Positions 11,431 through 24,985 of a DNA stretch of 64,000 nucleotides are shown here, in pieces (positions within the stretch are counted from its first letter, which is position 1; each line of letters opens with the position of its first letter). Below the pieces are notes generated by a model that was not told the origin of the DNA, made no database searches, and saw nothing but the letters and a program-made list of their open reading frames with translations. Made by a program: the position numbers and the translations under genes. Where the stretch lies: NCBI GenBank assembly GCA_038380795.1, contig CM076264.1, forward strand, positions 9,612,001 through 9,676,000, read 5' to 3'. This DNA is from Pyrocephalus nanus. Its lineage: Eukaryota; Chordata; Aves; Passeriformes; Tyrannidae.

Positions 11431-14040
11431 GCACCCACCTCTGAAAAGGGTGGTCCTCCCACTTCCATTTCATCTCACATGGCCCTGAATGGTGAGTGGT
11501 CTGAAAGCTTTTCTGCTGGAAATCTGCAGTTTCAAATTTATTTTATGAGGTCAGAGCTGAAAGACAGACTAACAATAACGTGTGCACATTTCTATAGTCT
11601 GGTTTGGATTTTATTGTAATCTGAGAACAACTGTAAAATTGTCCCAAACTCCCCAGTTTCAAAACAGGTCTAGCACAGAGGATATTGACACTGAACTTGG
11701 GGGGATGAATTTTGCAGTCTTTCAGTTACACAGATTTTTAAGGAGTTTTTTCCTGCAAAAACAACTTTATGCCTCAAATATTTTTAAGCAATACAGCACT
11801 CAGAGAAGGACTAGAAAGTACACTTTACCAAAAAGCATTTTTGTCTTGCATTTTGTCATCCTTGTTTAGAGTCCATAGCTTTACATTCTGCCTTTTGATA
11901 AAGAGTTTATGTAGAAATACTGTGACTACAGTAAATTTCAATCTGTCTAGATACCAGTTCTGCAGCTTTCAGACTGAGGATCACTTTATACAGCAGATAC
12001 TTCATGGAAACCAATATGTTTATGGCGGAAGACCAATAGAAGAACCCTACATTTTTATTTGAGTGGAAACTTTATCTGATAGTAAAATGATGCATGTCCT
12101 TCAGAAAATCAGGAGAAGCCCATGATAACCAGGGAAAGCAGGAGATCCTAAAAGTCCCCCAAGCCTATGATTGACTACTTTCAGCATACCAGCACATGAT
12201 CAAATTTCATGGCGCAATATATAAACATAAAGCAAACTTTGTGCATTCAGTGTCAGCAAGATTTGTCTCCGTTGATTAACTCACGAACTTATAGAAGTTT
12301 TGCCCAAATAAGAAATGCAGGCTCATATGTCTGCCAAAATCATCACAGTAATTGTACCGTAAAACTGCTAAGTCTGTAAGTGTAGTGAAATTCGTGCTGT
12401 AGCTGACATGATGGTATCACAAGACATTGTATATATAATACAAAGAAATATCCAGTAAGTTACAAAGAGAAGTTTTAAAGAGAAAACAGGACAGTTTGCT
12501 ACTTATAAAGTATTAAATGACAGAAAATGAGATAGAGACAAAATGTGAAAACCTGAAGAAGAGTCTCAGAAGAAGATTACTGAAATGTGAACTCTTATTC
12601 TGAGGTGACTTCCTGTGAACTTCTGTAGTGCTTGGTGATTTGCTGTGCAGATCTTGCTGAACATTCAGTTCAGTCTGATATTCCTGCTTACAGAAGGCAA
12701 ATTGTGTTCAAGATTAGCTTCCACTATGTTATTTTTTTTTCCTAATGTTCTTCTTCTAGGTTCATTAGTTATCATGATTATGGTAAGGCCTTATAAGTAA
12801 GAGAATCTGAGCAAAAATTTGCCTATTGAGTATTGAACTTGCTCAGCGATGGCTGTCACATTGTTTTGAACTTCTCTTCCATGAAGACATTTAATCTAAT
12901 GATTTCCTTATACACAAAGCACTTTTTTATGGAAAGGTCCTGGCAGAACCAGGGACTGTTGTTCAGTTTGAGCATTCTTGTGTTCTCTGTTTTTGTTTAA
13001 TATAAATGGGATGGCCTAAATATGAATGAGCAAAGGACAGAGAAATCACCTTTCTTGTTCTCCATGTTCCTGCATAGTACAAGAAAAGAGAAGGACCTTG
13101 ACTCTAGAGAATGAGTGCTGTGATTAAGTAAGGAGGGACTGCCAAAGTGTCCTAGGGTTTTAGAGGTTTGCCAGTCTGTGTCCATTTCAAACTAATGTTT
13201 GCCTGCAATCACACCATCTACATCATTGGAGAAAAAGGAAAGAGGGCAATGAATGGCTCTAAGACATAAATTGAACTGTATTAGTTTGTGACTTAATACA
13301 GTCAGTATAGACCCACTGCCCATACTTTGTCCTTCACACGTACTATTGTAACCAAATATCACAGCACAGCTGGTGAATAAGCACTGTTATTTGAGAGGCA
13401 ACACTCGGGAGAAAACCAGCATGTATTAGGGAAAAAAAGAACATATGAAGTGAAATCACAGGCAGTATGAATCTAATCTGAATCCAGGAGTTCCCTGGGA
13501 GCATTACAGCCTTACCAAAACAACATTGAGAGTAACCTGGCCCTCTGCTCAAGTTCAAAAAAGTCTTGCCAGTAACGTCAGTGAGGCCAATATATTACCT
13601 TGAAAGGCCAAGATTTATGAAAGAAACTTTGATATAACACAAAGAACTTGCCTGCACATTTTAAAAAACAAGTATTTTAACATCTGAAGTATAAATTATG
13701 CACTGTACTTCAGCTGCCTGCAAAAATAGGCATCAGAAGGCAAGTAACTGAGCAAAAGGAGAAAAGTAGAGTTGTATCAAAGCTGAAGATCACAAAATCA
13801 GGTCATTAAACTCAACTAGCTTTCTTTTTCTTGTTCTGCATTTATTTTTCAGAGGTTAAAGTGTTACTTCTCTTGAATAAAAAAGAGTAATTTATGTCTG
13901 CAGCTAAAAGTTAACAGTGTGTGACCAGCTAAAAATTCAAGCTAGACATATATTTTTAAAATTAAAGGAGTGCCATACAAGAATAAATGGTACTGTATTC
14001 TGGATTGCATTTATACACAAACCTTAGTGGCTTTTTGCCT

Positions 14041-14130
14041 TACCTTCCCTCCCCCTCCCCCCGCTTAGTTGTGGTTTTTTGGATAGGTTGGTTGGTTGGG
14101 TTTTTTTTATTTTTGTTTTTTGTTTTTTAC
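14041..14130. repeat. low-complexity C-rich then T/G-rich tract
   Basis: A run of CCCTCCCCCTCCCCCC type at about 14046-14062 is followed by GGTT-type repeats and long T runs broken by single A or G bases up to about 14130. It is simple sequence with no gene-like content. Confidence 0.7.
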
Positions 14131-16166
14131 TTTAATCAGCCCTGTTAAATTACATGTAGAATCCAAACAATGGTTTTGGCTATTGATTTTTGTTTTGTTG
14201 AAATATAGCCTCTAGTTCTCATGACAGACAGCACTACAAATACAGAGGAAAAGATAACTCCTCAACAGCTTTTACCCCACAATTTCTCATATGATAACTT
14301 AAATAAAAATTTGTGTTAAGTAGTGTGTAGTCTACTAAGATTTCCTAAAGGATTTTCACTTAGTAACAGTCATGATCATACTTTTATGGTATGTGCATTT
14401 GTTCCCCCAAGAAAATAATATGACCAGAAGCAAAATTCATCAAAACATCCTGACAGAACATTCTGCATACTGAAAATTAAGAATCAGAGTCAGATCCTCT
14501 CTGTGTGTTCACAGATTTATGGTTTACGTCTGATCCTTCTCTCCTAATTGGAGCAAACAATCGTGCGATTCATAACAGGTTTTAGATTTCACTGCTTTTA
14601 TTTCAAAATGGTGGGGATTTTTCAAACTTTACAAATCAAATATAAACACAACAAAGTTTTTGAAAGGGCCTGAAAATAAACCAAAGCATTTCAAAGAGAA
14701 GATTTCAATTTAACTCCAGTGAAAGCATTTCTTTTCATCGACAAAGAAACACTCACAGATCTCCAGCACATAATTCTTCTCACAAAGGTAACACTCCTAG
14801 GTATTGGCCACTTTTATCACACTGCCTGTTGTAAATAAAGATCATTTAAGCTGTGTCTGTCTGTCTGGATGCTTATGTTGCTTACTTGAACACTTGAACC
14901 TGTTGCTTGAAGGGGAGGAGACAGAGGAAGGTGAAAAGACTATGCAGCATTGCTAATCCCTTGAGCCATCTGGTGACTTGAGGCCATGCTTTAGATTATG
15001 CATATATTGAAACCTATTCCTTTCATTCATCGCTTCCCTGTGCCAATTTGTCACTGGCTTTTTTACTGTCTGAGGATTCCTTGAAGTTAATCACAGTGAG
15101 AATCAATTGTCTTTTCATGCCACAGTAAATATTCACTCTGGAAAGAGATTATTTTTTACTCATTTCTTCCCCTCCCCTCTATTACTTGCAGTGATTTGTA
15201 AAAGTTGTTGATACATTTTCACCAAGCTGAGCTAAAAACAAGGGTAACTTTGTCTTTAATAAACAGGAAAATAACTGATTTCCTTAGCATTTCTATGTAA
15301 TTTGGATGAGTTTTAACAAATCACAGGCACACTGAAATGCCTATGTTATGCAGTGCTTGAAAGAACTGTATCTAGACACCACCTTATAATTCAGCTATCA
15401 GAGGCAGCAATTGCATGTTTAATTATCTAGGAACCAATCTGTACACAATCTTGTACACAACAAGCCTCTCAAACCTGCTAAATTTGCATCCATACCAATA
15501 AGCACATTGCACATTAGGCCTGTCTAAAAGGCTGATGAGGATTTTCTGGGGAGTGCATGAATTTTTGATCTATTGACACACGTGGTTCTATATGAAGCCA
15601 AATCAATTGTGTCTCTGCCATGAGGCAGCAGTGAGACTTCACAGTTATTTGACTTCCATAGCTTTCCTATACACTTGACAAAATGACACTTCATGACTTT
15701 GCAGTTAACATACAGTAATGTCTTTTCCACTATTTCTCATTCTTTGCATAAGATTATTTTTTATATTGTGTTCCCTGAAGTAGCTGCAAAGCACATCTGT
15801 CATAAATGTACTGGTTCTGTGCACTGTAAGTGAAATCATGTTCTGCTGCTCTTCCCATATATTAAATAATTCTTTGCAGTCCTTTTCTGGCTAGACAGCA
15901 GATCTGATTTGTGAACCTTTCTTTCTCAGATAACCTTCTTTTTTTAAAAAACACCATCCTTTTCACTGTTAGATCTGTTTTTGAGTAGCCAAATGAATAG
16001 AGAAAATCATAAAGCACAGCAAAGGTAGGAAAAAGCAGACCAAGACATCTGAGAAAAAGGCAGACTCTGAAAGACCTCTGGAATGTGGGAGTCTGAATAA
16101 TTTTTCAAAGGTAATCCTAGGAATTCAATAGCTGTTTTGAAAGGATACTTGAGTTTTCAAGCATTT

Positions 16167-16525
16167 GTTGGGGTAACCCCAGAAGGAAGCTAAGCCCCAC
16201 ACAGCCACTCACTCCCCTGCGATGAGATGGGGGAGAGGAATGGGAGTGGCAAATGGGAAGAAACTCCTGGGTTGAGATAAAGAAAGTTCAGAAAAGAAAA
16301 CAAAGGTTATACACAAAGTCAAAGCAAAATAAGGATTTCATTCAGCACTTTCCATCAACAGGCAGGTGTTCAGCCATAAGTTCATTACCATAAAGGTTAC
16401 TTGGGAAGACAGGCTCCATAACTCCAAACATCCCCCCCTTCCTTCTTTCTCCCAGCTTTTATTGCTGAGGATGAAGTCATGTGGCATGGAATATCCCTTT
16501 GGTTGGTTGATTGCACAGCTCTGAC
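16167..16525 (-). mobile_element. degraded endogenous-retrovirus LTR, minus strand, 5' truncated
   Basis: The plus strand reads as the complement of a long terminal repeat common in bird genomes. It begins TG at 16167 with 'GGGGTAACCCCAG', then 'AAGCCCCACACAGCC', 'CACTCCCCTGCGATGAGATG', 'GGGTTGAGATAAAGA', 'GGCAGGTGTTCAGCC', 'TTACTTGGGAAGACAGGC', and 'GGCATGGAATATCCCTTTGG' near 16482-16501. On the minus strand an AATAAAAG-like remnant near 16457-16464 sits where the TATA box is expected. The U3 start is missing and no internal retroviral gene or second LTR is seen, so this is a decayed solo-LTR fragment. I think it is ERVL-type, but the class is not certain. Confidence 0.75.
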
Positions 16526-17503
16526 TCTCCATCACATGTGTGTAATACAGAGACTCAGGACTAAAGTTCTGGTTTAATCATTCAGATCTGAGACAATCAG
16601 TGCATCAAATTTCACCTTACAGAAGACAGAAATGCTCACCATTCTGGCATGAAAGGGAAAAGAAAGGATCAGGGATACAATTAAAAACTAAAAATAACAA
16701 ATTATAATATGCAAACCATTACTGACTGAGAACACCCCACTGCCTAGACAACAACAGTGAATCATTACACATTATTTGGAAGTAAAAGCCTGAAATAAAC
16801 CTACTTTGTGCTTGATGCTATTTACTAATACACAGTACTGCAGACTACAAATTATTATTAAGCAGTTTGTATAGCAATACCTCCAAGAGGTACTAATAAA
16901 GGTGGCAAAGGTTGTATAAGCATGCAGTTAGACACAGATGAGATCAGCAAAGCCTTTGGGATCTGAGGTACTAATTAGACTCAATAATCCTGAATTATAA
17001 ATTAGGATTCAATATTATTATGTCTGGCCCACATCAAAGCAAGGCCAGCTCAAATAGTGGCCTCTTGTAAATTCAGCTGCAGTATTTATTAAGATTTGTT
17101 CACAGAGCTAGGGTGAAACAGAAAATCCAAGCTGAAGAGCAGGATGGTCACTGGAACAAATATTGAATTAATTTATTTTTGCTAACTTATCTGCAATACC
17201 TATTGCCTTTATATCATAAAACATAAAACACTGTGGCCATCTCTATTGTCAAGCGTAAAAGTGAAACAAATTCCTGAAAAAGGTGGCAGAGGATAAGAAA
17301 TGTATTTCCACCATTAGTATTTCCAGAATCCAAGACCAAAACAGTGCTGAACAATTTAAAAACTAAGATTATTGGATAACAAAAAGTGCAAGAAATAAAA
17401 AAATGCTCACTTTATAAGGCATAAATGAGCCACTAATTGACAGGAGCTAAAAAAACCCTTCTCTTGTTGGTTGGTTATTTGCCTGTGGATTCTGCTATTC
17501 TGT
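16526..17503. other. unique noncoding sequence
   Basis: AT-rich DNA between the LTR fragment and the old CR1 relic. No gene or repeat is recognised. Confidence 0.5.
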
Positions 17504-17588
17504 CCTCTGAAGCATCTGGTACTGGCCATTACCAGAGATCAAATAGAGGACCAGATGGTCTGTTGGTTTCACTCATTACAATGGTATG
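17504..17588 (+). mobile_element. ancient CR1/L3-like LINE 3' fragment
   Basis: The segment 'CCTCTGAAGCATCTGGTACT', then 'GGCCATTACCAGAGA', 'GGACCAGATGGTCTGTTGG' and a final 'ATGGTATG' follows, base by base with gaps, the 3' UTR of old CR1/L3 elements found across amniotes. That UTR has 'GAAGCATCTGGTATTGGCCACTG' type sequence leading to 'CTAGATGGACC...TTGGTCTGA'. It lacks the young avian CR1 tail and is heavily diverged, so it likely predates the other CR1s here. The match is from memory of the family, not a search. Confidence 0.55.
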
Positions 17589-17665
17589 ACCACTGAAATG
17601 TAAAAGCTCTTCACAGAACCAGAAGGAGAGCATTTACCTCTGAATGCCTGATCTCTTAAGGAGGG

Positions 17666-17690
17666 AAAAAAAAAAAAAAGAAAAAAAAAA
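17666..17690. repeat. poly-A tract, A14-G-A10
   Basis: Two A runs separated by one G. No polyadenylation signal or gene-like sequence lies directly upstream to suggest a retrocopy. Confidence 0.8.
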
Positions 17691-19140
17691 GACTCTTCAT
17701 ACCTCCGTGAATTTAAGAGAATAGCAAACTAAATTACCTCAGGGATATTTCAGTGCAGAACTTTTCTCACTGTGGAAGATCTGGCCTTAGCACACCTTTG
17801 TGGCTTCAGGCTTTTATTATCAAAAAATACTATACTGAAAATTATTTAGGAAGCTAAAGTTGAAGCCAGAACTAGCAGTGAAACCTGACAGGACAGTATT
17901 GAACCAAGCCCTCAGCACTGTGCTGTATTCTTGTATCCCAAGTCAATTTGTCAGCAGTTTAAAAGCACCATGTATGATCCTGTGGGTTTGCTTTGTACTA
18001 GAGTCCTGAAGGGCTAGTAGAGGTTGGATGGCTGATAAAGTCATACCCAAGAGGTCAAAAAATTGCCGTCTTACAGAAGGGGAGCATGGAGAGCTCCAGA
18101 GGTGCTAAATATGTGGTACTGTTTCTGATGTTCTAGGTATGTGAGCTTGTAATTTTTCTTTCTAAAAGTGTAGTCACAATAAAAAAAATGGACTTGAAAT
18201 TAGCAAAATAGTTGAAATAAAGTAGCCTCATATTTGTGCTTGCTTTGTGATAATGAGCCTCCAGAACATTCCCTCCTCTCTTCTAGTGTCTCTGTAATAG
18301 TGGTACTCAAGGAGCCCGGTCCACAAAGTATCACCCACCAACGGGGGATAATAACCACTCTGGCTTCTGCATGTAGGAGTCAGAACACGTTTCTTTTGCC
18401 TTTCATCCCTTTTTAACCTCTGAATAAGAATTATTTGTGCCTCAGCTACTGTTTTCTAAGTTCAAATATCAAGAGTTTGAAATGCTTAAACATAGAGAGT
18501 AGCTGGGGTCCATTTCAAGTTGTTAGGTAGCCAGAGAATATGTGTCTGGAAAGATACTCATGGCAGAAAAACAAATGTAGGTTTTTCTTCCTTGGCTTGA
18601 TGAACAGGATGTGTGTTTTTCTTACCATCATAGTGATTTATAAAGGGGAGCTGCTCTCCCATGACACAAACCTTCAGTATGCCAAACCTGCAGAACTGGC
18701 TTGCCTCTTAACACATTCTCCAGAAGGACAACAGGTTGCCACCCTTGCCCTCTTTTATTCTCCCCTTCCTACTTTCCTTACTAATCCTAAACCCTCCGAG
18801 ACCACTTTGGTGAAAAAGCAACTGCATTGACTTACAATGTAACTTGTGCTGGGAGCTCTGGAGACAGCAACTTGTCTGTCTTGAGTCTTTTAGGAAGAGC
18901 TTCATACTAAAAATAGGACTGAAAAACACTGATTCTCAATATAGAAAACAAGTCACAGTCACACCCTATTGACATATAAGCAAAGAGAAACACATTATTG
19001 CATACGACATAAACTCTGATACTCTTAAATCCAACAAAATCAATACTATATGGAAAATACAAAGTCTTCAGCATGTGTTTTGTTTTTAAAAAATCCCTGT
19101 GCAAGAGAAGCTTTTCTGAGCAACAAAGCTATTATTTAAA

Positions 19141-19166
19141 GGGGGGGTGGGGGAGGACGGGAAGGG
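19141..19166 (+). other. G-quadruplex-type motif
   Basis: Runs of seven, five, three and three G are separated by loops of 1, 5 and 2 bases on the plus strand. It is isolated in ordinary unique sequence. Confidence 0.55.
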
Positions 19167-22100
19167 ACACAATGAGGACAGAGCTGTGAGGCTTGCCAAC
19201 CCTGTTGGAAAGAGGTAGTGATCCCGTGGCAGGGCTGGGGACAACTGTACCATGATGTATCCCATTCTTTTCAGGTAACAAGGGCTGTAAATATTCATAC
19301 AAGGACACTGGAGATCCACACTCAAATCCCACTGCTCCATAATACAAATTAAGAGTCGTAGTTTTCCAATGACCCAAGAAAAGCCTTAATAGAAAACACA
19401 GCAAAGTGGATTTGTTATTGTGAAGTTTAGCGTCCTGTTCCCTTGTTTATTCATTTTCTGAATGGATCACATTTCCAGTATGTGCTTTTCAGATATAATC
19501 AGGACCAACTTGTGGAGCTCAAGGTAGAGGAAAGTGATGGAGACAGTAAAATATGAAATAACAGGTCTTAAAAATAGCTAGTACCCTGGATGAAAATGTC
19601 ATCAAATTACTTTGTACCAAATTCTTTTTCACCACATCATATTTATTTTTCAGAGGGGACAAAGAGAAGAGGATCTGAGTTTAAGAAAAGGCTGAGTAGG
19701 AAAAAACATTTAGAAAAATTCCTAGTAAGTTATGTATTCATTAGCATGGTTTCTCCAATATATTAAAGTGTATATTGGTGGGAAGCCAGAAGGCTATTTT
19801 GGAGACCTTTGGCCAGAAAAGGTTTCTCAAATATATGAAAAATAAATCTCAAGGTGTGTAATCTAGGCATGACAAGATATTCAGATGTATTCTCATATTC
19901 TTTAGATGGAAACTTAAACCAAGACAAAGACAGAAAAGTGAAAATGGATAAGATCTGCTTTTTCCAGGTAGCATTAAAAAGGAGACATGATTTTGCTTTG
20001 CTTCATCATAGTTTTCCTTTTGGGGCTGAGTGCCAATTTACTAACAAGTAGCATATGGTCTGAGCGACAATCTATTTAGTCTATTTCAGTGATGCTGGCT
20101 TTTACATTACATAAATAATTGGGAAACTGCATGAATTCCTGCACTTCACATCCCACATCAGCTCCCGAGACTCCTTCTTCAGTAACTTAGACAGCCTAAC
20201 AAAAAAAAGATGAAGGTAGTTACTCAGAGGTGGTATTTTAAGAAAGAAAATGAGCTGTGGAGGTAACTCCTTCACCTCCTCAAATTAAGGAAGTTTACTT
20301 TCTCACCCACATAATAACAACAGGGACTATCTATCCCAAAGTTACCATTTTGCTCTACAGCAAAGCTGTAGTGTTAAAATACCATCTGAGAAATAATATT
20401 CCCAACATGGGAATTCAAAGACCAAAAGGTGTTTACATTCTTAAAAAATTTGTGTATTTTCACTGAGAAAATTAGTTCCTTTGTATGCATTATAACATTT
20501 GCCACATTTTTGTAAGTATTGTTTTCTGGTAAAGGCATAATTACTTAATTAGACGTGATCAAAACCACTGATTATTCACCCGTATTCTTTGTGTATTCCT
20601 ACCAACCTGTGTTTTGTGAAAGCTTTAACTGGATACAGCTCTTATACTTGTGCAGGTGAAAAAAAAGAGACAATCTTCACAAAGGAACCACAGAAAATAT
20701 TTTCACTGCCAAATTTACCTGTTAGTGCTCACTGGATTAAATAACCAAATAAATATATAAGAAATACCTGCCCCTAAGTGATCCCTCTCTGACACTTGGA
20801 AGGCCCTCACATTCCACGGCTATTTCACTTTTCCATCTTTTCTTCCTGTTTTTGTCCACTGTGGTAGTGCATGGGGGTGAGAGAATATACTTTAATTTTT
20901 TTAGTGAGGTTTTTTTCTGGCATCCATTTCCTCAGAATTGTGCCAAACATGTTATTAGAGGTGTTCTCTCCAGTTTGAGTTCTCACCAGAAAATTCATAA
21001 ATAAGAAGGCAAAATTGTATTACCTGCCCTAATTTGAGGTAACAACAACCAGAGGTTTATAAAACACGTGCAATTTCCAGTTAAACTTTCTAATGGAGTA
21101 ATGCCACATTTGTAAGTGGCAGCATTTACTTTGCAACTTTTCAGAAATAGGAGATTTATAAGAAATTACATAAGACATAAATGTTTCTGTCTACCTTATT
21201 TTATAACAATTTTCAAACAGAACTCATACAGTAGAAGCAAAAAAATTATATTGTTGCTTTCTCTGCCTAAAATAGTGTTTCATCATTCATCCATCCACAG
21301 TGATTCTTCCAGATTTGGGCAAAAGCTAGCAGGCTCAGATCATAAAGTTACTATTACTCTGAGATCACTAAGGAACTGAAGGCCCCTTTTCAAAAGGGAT
21401 GTGTGACATGCCTGGACTATAGCATAAATTCGGATAATTGACACTGGGGCCCAAGCATCTGGGTTAGCTTAGCAGCAGATGTTCACAGACACTTTCTAAT
21501 GCCATCCTCGTGCTTCTGTGTTCTGCTGTTGCACTCTGGAGGGTATGTCACTAAATTTCTTAGAACATCTCCTGCGTGCTGTAAAGCTCAGCTGCTCTCT
21601 GGTTAGTCCCCAAGCTATCCTTCTGGGGACACTGCAGGGAAGGAAGGATTTGCAGGAGGTGACTAGAGATTTATTAATACTTTCTATTTCAACATACCTC
21701 AGTACTGCAATGGGAGAAAGCTCAAACAGGAGCAGAGTCAAGGCAAGCTAGTCAGACATGACAATATTATTATTTGTTGTTGACATGTACCTTGGTGTAT
21801 AGTGGGAATGTGGGAAGCAAGGCAAAGAAAAAGGGGGGAGTCTTGTAATACTCTAGTGAGAGTGTATCCCTAAGAATTTCTGTCTTCTTGAAAGTGAAAG
21901 CACTTTGGCTGCCTAATCATCTGAGACAACGTCACCAATTACACTAAATTTCCCTGAAAATTCGAGGAGGTAGAAGCATTGGTTACTGATTTGAGACAAT
22001 AGAGCTGATAGGGCATCAGAATGCTAAAAAGAGGAGCAAAAGCTAATCGCCTCTAGACTTTTGGTTCACATCAGAAGTGGAGACAGGTGTGTATTTCCTT

Positions 22101-22972
22101 CTTACCCACCTCTTTTATCTATGTCTATCTCATTGTAGTCATTTTATAGTATCTCACTCCTGACAATCCAGAGGTATAACAAGGACAGGGAACTGAATCT
22201 ACTCATGCTGTAAAATTTCACATCTGCTGACAGCTTGTTTCCTCCTCAGTCTCTGTGTTATCACTATTCAGGGGATCATCAAAACAAAGATGCTCATACA
22301 GAAAAATGCAGCTTCTGTAATGCATCAGTCATAAAACTATCTCAAAGGAAAAACACAATTAAAAAACAAGAAATCCTTTAAAGGCAGTGATGTTAAACAG
22401 AGATGACACCCAAAAGAAAACAGAGCAGATCTATTGATTATTGATGAAGGAAAAAGTACCATAGCTTATGGATGACACTGCAAAAGCTGTGGTTTATAAA
22501 AAGAGCTCAGTTTCTCTTGAAAACAACCATCACGCCCAGGTATACACAAGCAGGTCAGCTTACAAATGAGCACAGCCACCACAGAAAATGAAAGCCATAC
22601 AGCTAACCCTGAGCCTGTCTGTGCTTAAAAGTTGTGGCAGTGCCTGTAGGACACCATGTGCTTCCAAAGGCAATAAAGACAATTAAAAACAAATGAAAAA
22701 AAAAAGGAAGCTTAAAAAAAGGATGGAACTTAGTCATCATATTCTTATTCAGAGGTATTTAGTTATAACACAGATCCTCCATATGACAGGACAGATACAT
22801 TCTGACAGCACAGTGTTGAGAGGAAAGATAAAATATGCAGTCACATACAAGTTACTTGCTAGACTGCACATTTCTGTATGCACAGCAAGGACAAGGAGAA
22901 CCCCCTTGGGTGACTGTGTAATGTAACTTTGCAAGTCCATAGCTGGATTCATTACTTTGCACACTATTCAGC

Positions 22973-22998
22973 AAAAAAAAAAAAAAAAAAAAAAAAAA
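22973..22998. repeat. poly-A tract (26 A)
   Basis: An uninterrupted homopolymer of 26 A. The upstream bases show no AATAAA and no coding remnant, so a processed pseudogene is not supported. Confidence 0.85.
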
Positions 22999-24985
22999 TA
23001 GCCTCTGTCAGCACTGAAGACAGTGTGATTTCATAACAAACTCACTTCTGAACAATGTGTTTGTTGTGAGGCTTTTGAGTTTCTTGGCTCTGCTGTGTCT
23101 GGAATAATGTCTCCACAGCTGAATATGGCACTAAGAAAAGCCAGACCTAAGTACTGGGACTGTTTCGGATGTGCTCATAGGAGAAATCTAGATATAAACT
23201 ACTTGTTACAGCTCTTAATCATGAGGAGAAATTATTATTATCCTCAGCAACTAAACAACTTTATTTCCCCGAGCTGGAAAAATATGGTATAGAAAATATT
23301 CAGGTTCCCTAGGAATCAATGCTGTATTTAGTACTGAAAGAAATTTTTGAAAGCTTTGTGTTTCAAACCCTGTAAAAAAACCCCTAAATTCCTGTTACTC
23401 CATTGAAAGCAAAAAGAAAAGCATTTGTTTGTGAATTAATCACTGTTAAGAAACAGGTTATATGTTCATTTTTAGCAACTGATGAAATATTTTTTCCATC
23501 ACAAATCCTTCAAGGATCTGTTTTCAGAGCCATAGTGTAAAGCAGAGTCATATACTGCCAGAAAATTCAGATAATGGCATGACAAAGCTTGTGGATAGCA
23601 CAAAACTACTCAAGGTTTTCAGTCTAAAAGTGAGCTGTAAAAGAAACACTTGATTTTAAACAGCTAGATAATGAAAACAGACACCAAAACCATTCCCCCC
23701 AAAACACACAACAGCTCATAAACATATCAACCATACAGTTTGCTTAATGAGTTAACTCCTGGATAGGTGTGCCAGAGAAGGAGGAACCATCTCCCTGCTG
23801 ACTTTGTATCTTCTGAAAGCACCCAGTACAGGCTTTTGACAGTGGCACAAGACTGGTACAGAATGGATCAAGGAAAAAAAATGTAAAAAATTAGTCATAC
23901 AGTGGGTGCTTTAGGGAAAGTGGCAAGTTTCCTTGGAAGTTTTTTCAGCCTTGTCTAACATGCAGTTTACAGTAGAGCCTGACTGTAGAAGGGACTGTCA
24001 AAATCAAAGTCCTTATCTCTTTTGAATGGACACAACATCACTTGGCAGTTGTCTTACTGTCATACTTGGTACTTCATCAAGGTTTGAGTCATCTTATGTT
24101 GTAGTTCTCAGCTGTCATCACTCCACTTAAATGTGCCTGCCTGTGAGTGCTGCTGCTCCAGATGATATGTACACTGGAGCAGCACTTTGAGGATCTGTAG
24201 AGTATCCAGTGTGACATAAGAAAACATTTAATAAACGCACTTAAAATTAACTTAGTAGTGCGAAAGATGATGGTTGCAGATTCTGCTACTCAGCCCGCTC
24301 TATTCAGCCATGTAAGAAGTATTAACTGTTTAAAATTTTTCTGTATTGCTATGGCAACCCTCATTCTCCAGCAGCCTCTTAAAACTGCACACAGAAAGGC
24401 ATTCATTTGCCAGGCAAGCTGCACACCACTCCTGAGAACTAATGCTCTGTCCCCCTAAAGAAATGCCCAACTCCCTTTGCATTTAATTTGACTCATGAGC
24501 ACATACCAGTTTACTCTGCAAAATTCATTTAGCTCATTACTTGGCCTGTCGTGCAAGTCCAAATCTCACAGACACATGCACTCAAATCACTTGGGTTTAG
24601 TGGAGTTACAGACTGAGAAATAACTGTTATGCACTGTGTGGCTTTACACAGATGATTGAATGGCTCCCACATCTGATTTTACTCAGTATCACTGGAAGTC
24701 ATTTCCTCCTGCCTCACAACCCTGGAGCAAGGGGCAGGGAGAAGAGGGGAGAGAAGCAGCATCATATGTGCTCTGCTTTTACCAGCCACGTGAGGGGCAT
24801 GGAAAGAGAGAAGTGGAGAGAGTAAGTTACTATGGCCCTTGTCTTGCCAAACTGATAGACACCAGAACAACCTGTAGACTTGAAATAACTGAATATTTGC
24901 TAGGTGTGAATCCCTGTGTAGAAGTAGGGTCCTCCAAATAACCAATGTCTGAATATAAAAAAATGCAAAGTGACTAAGTTAGCAG

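Larger units (their letters stand above)
4014..16166. other. unique noncoding sequence, no gene seen
   Basis: About 12 kb of AT-rich DNA without a recognisable exon, RNA gene or dated transposon. It holds a short (TTA)n-like tract at about 7588-7603, a C10 run at 9413-9422, a CpG-enriched patch at 9224-9592, another with a GGGA repeat at 11226-11430, and a pyrimidine-rich then T/G-rich stretch at 14041-14130. Open frames here are all under about 120 codons and none has a recognisable domain. Confidence 0.55.
17691..24985. other. unique noncoding sequence, no gene seen
   Basis: About 7.3 kb of AT-rich DNA. It contains a G-quadruplex-type motif at 19141-19166 and a 26-base A run at 22973-22998. 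Open frames are under 100 codons with no recognisable domain. No RNA gene or further transposon is recognised. Confidence 0.55.

Noticed and set aside
22973..22998. Poly-A tail of a processed pseudogene
   Set aside because: No AATAAA signal or coding remnant upstream; the same holds for the runs at 35232 and 41723.
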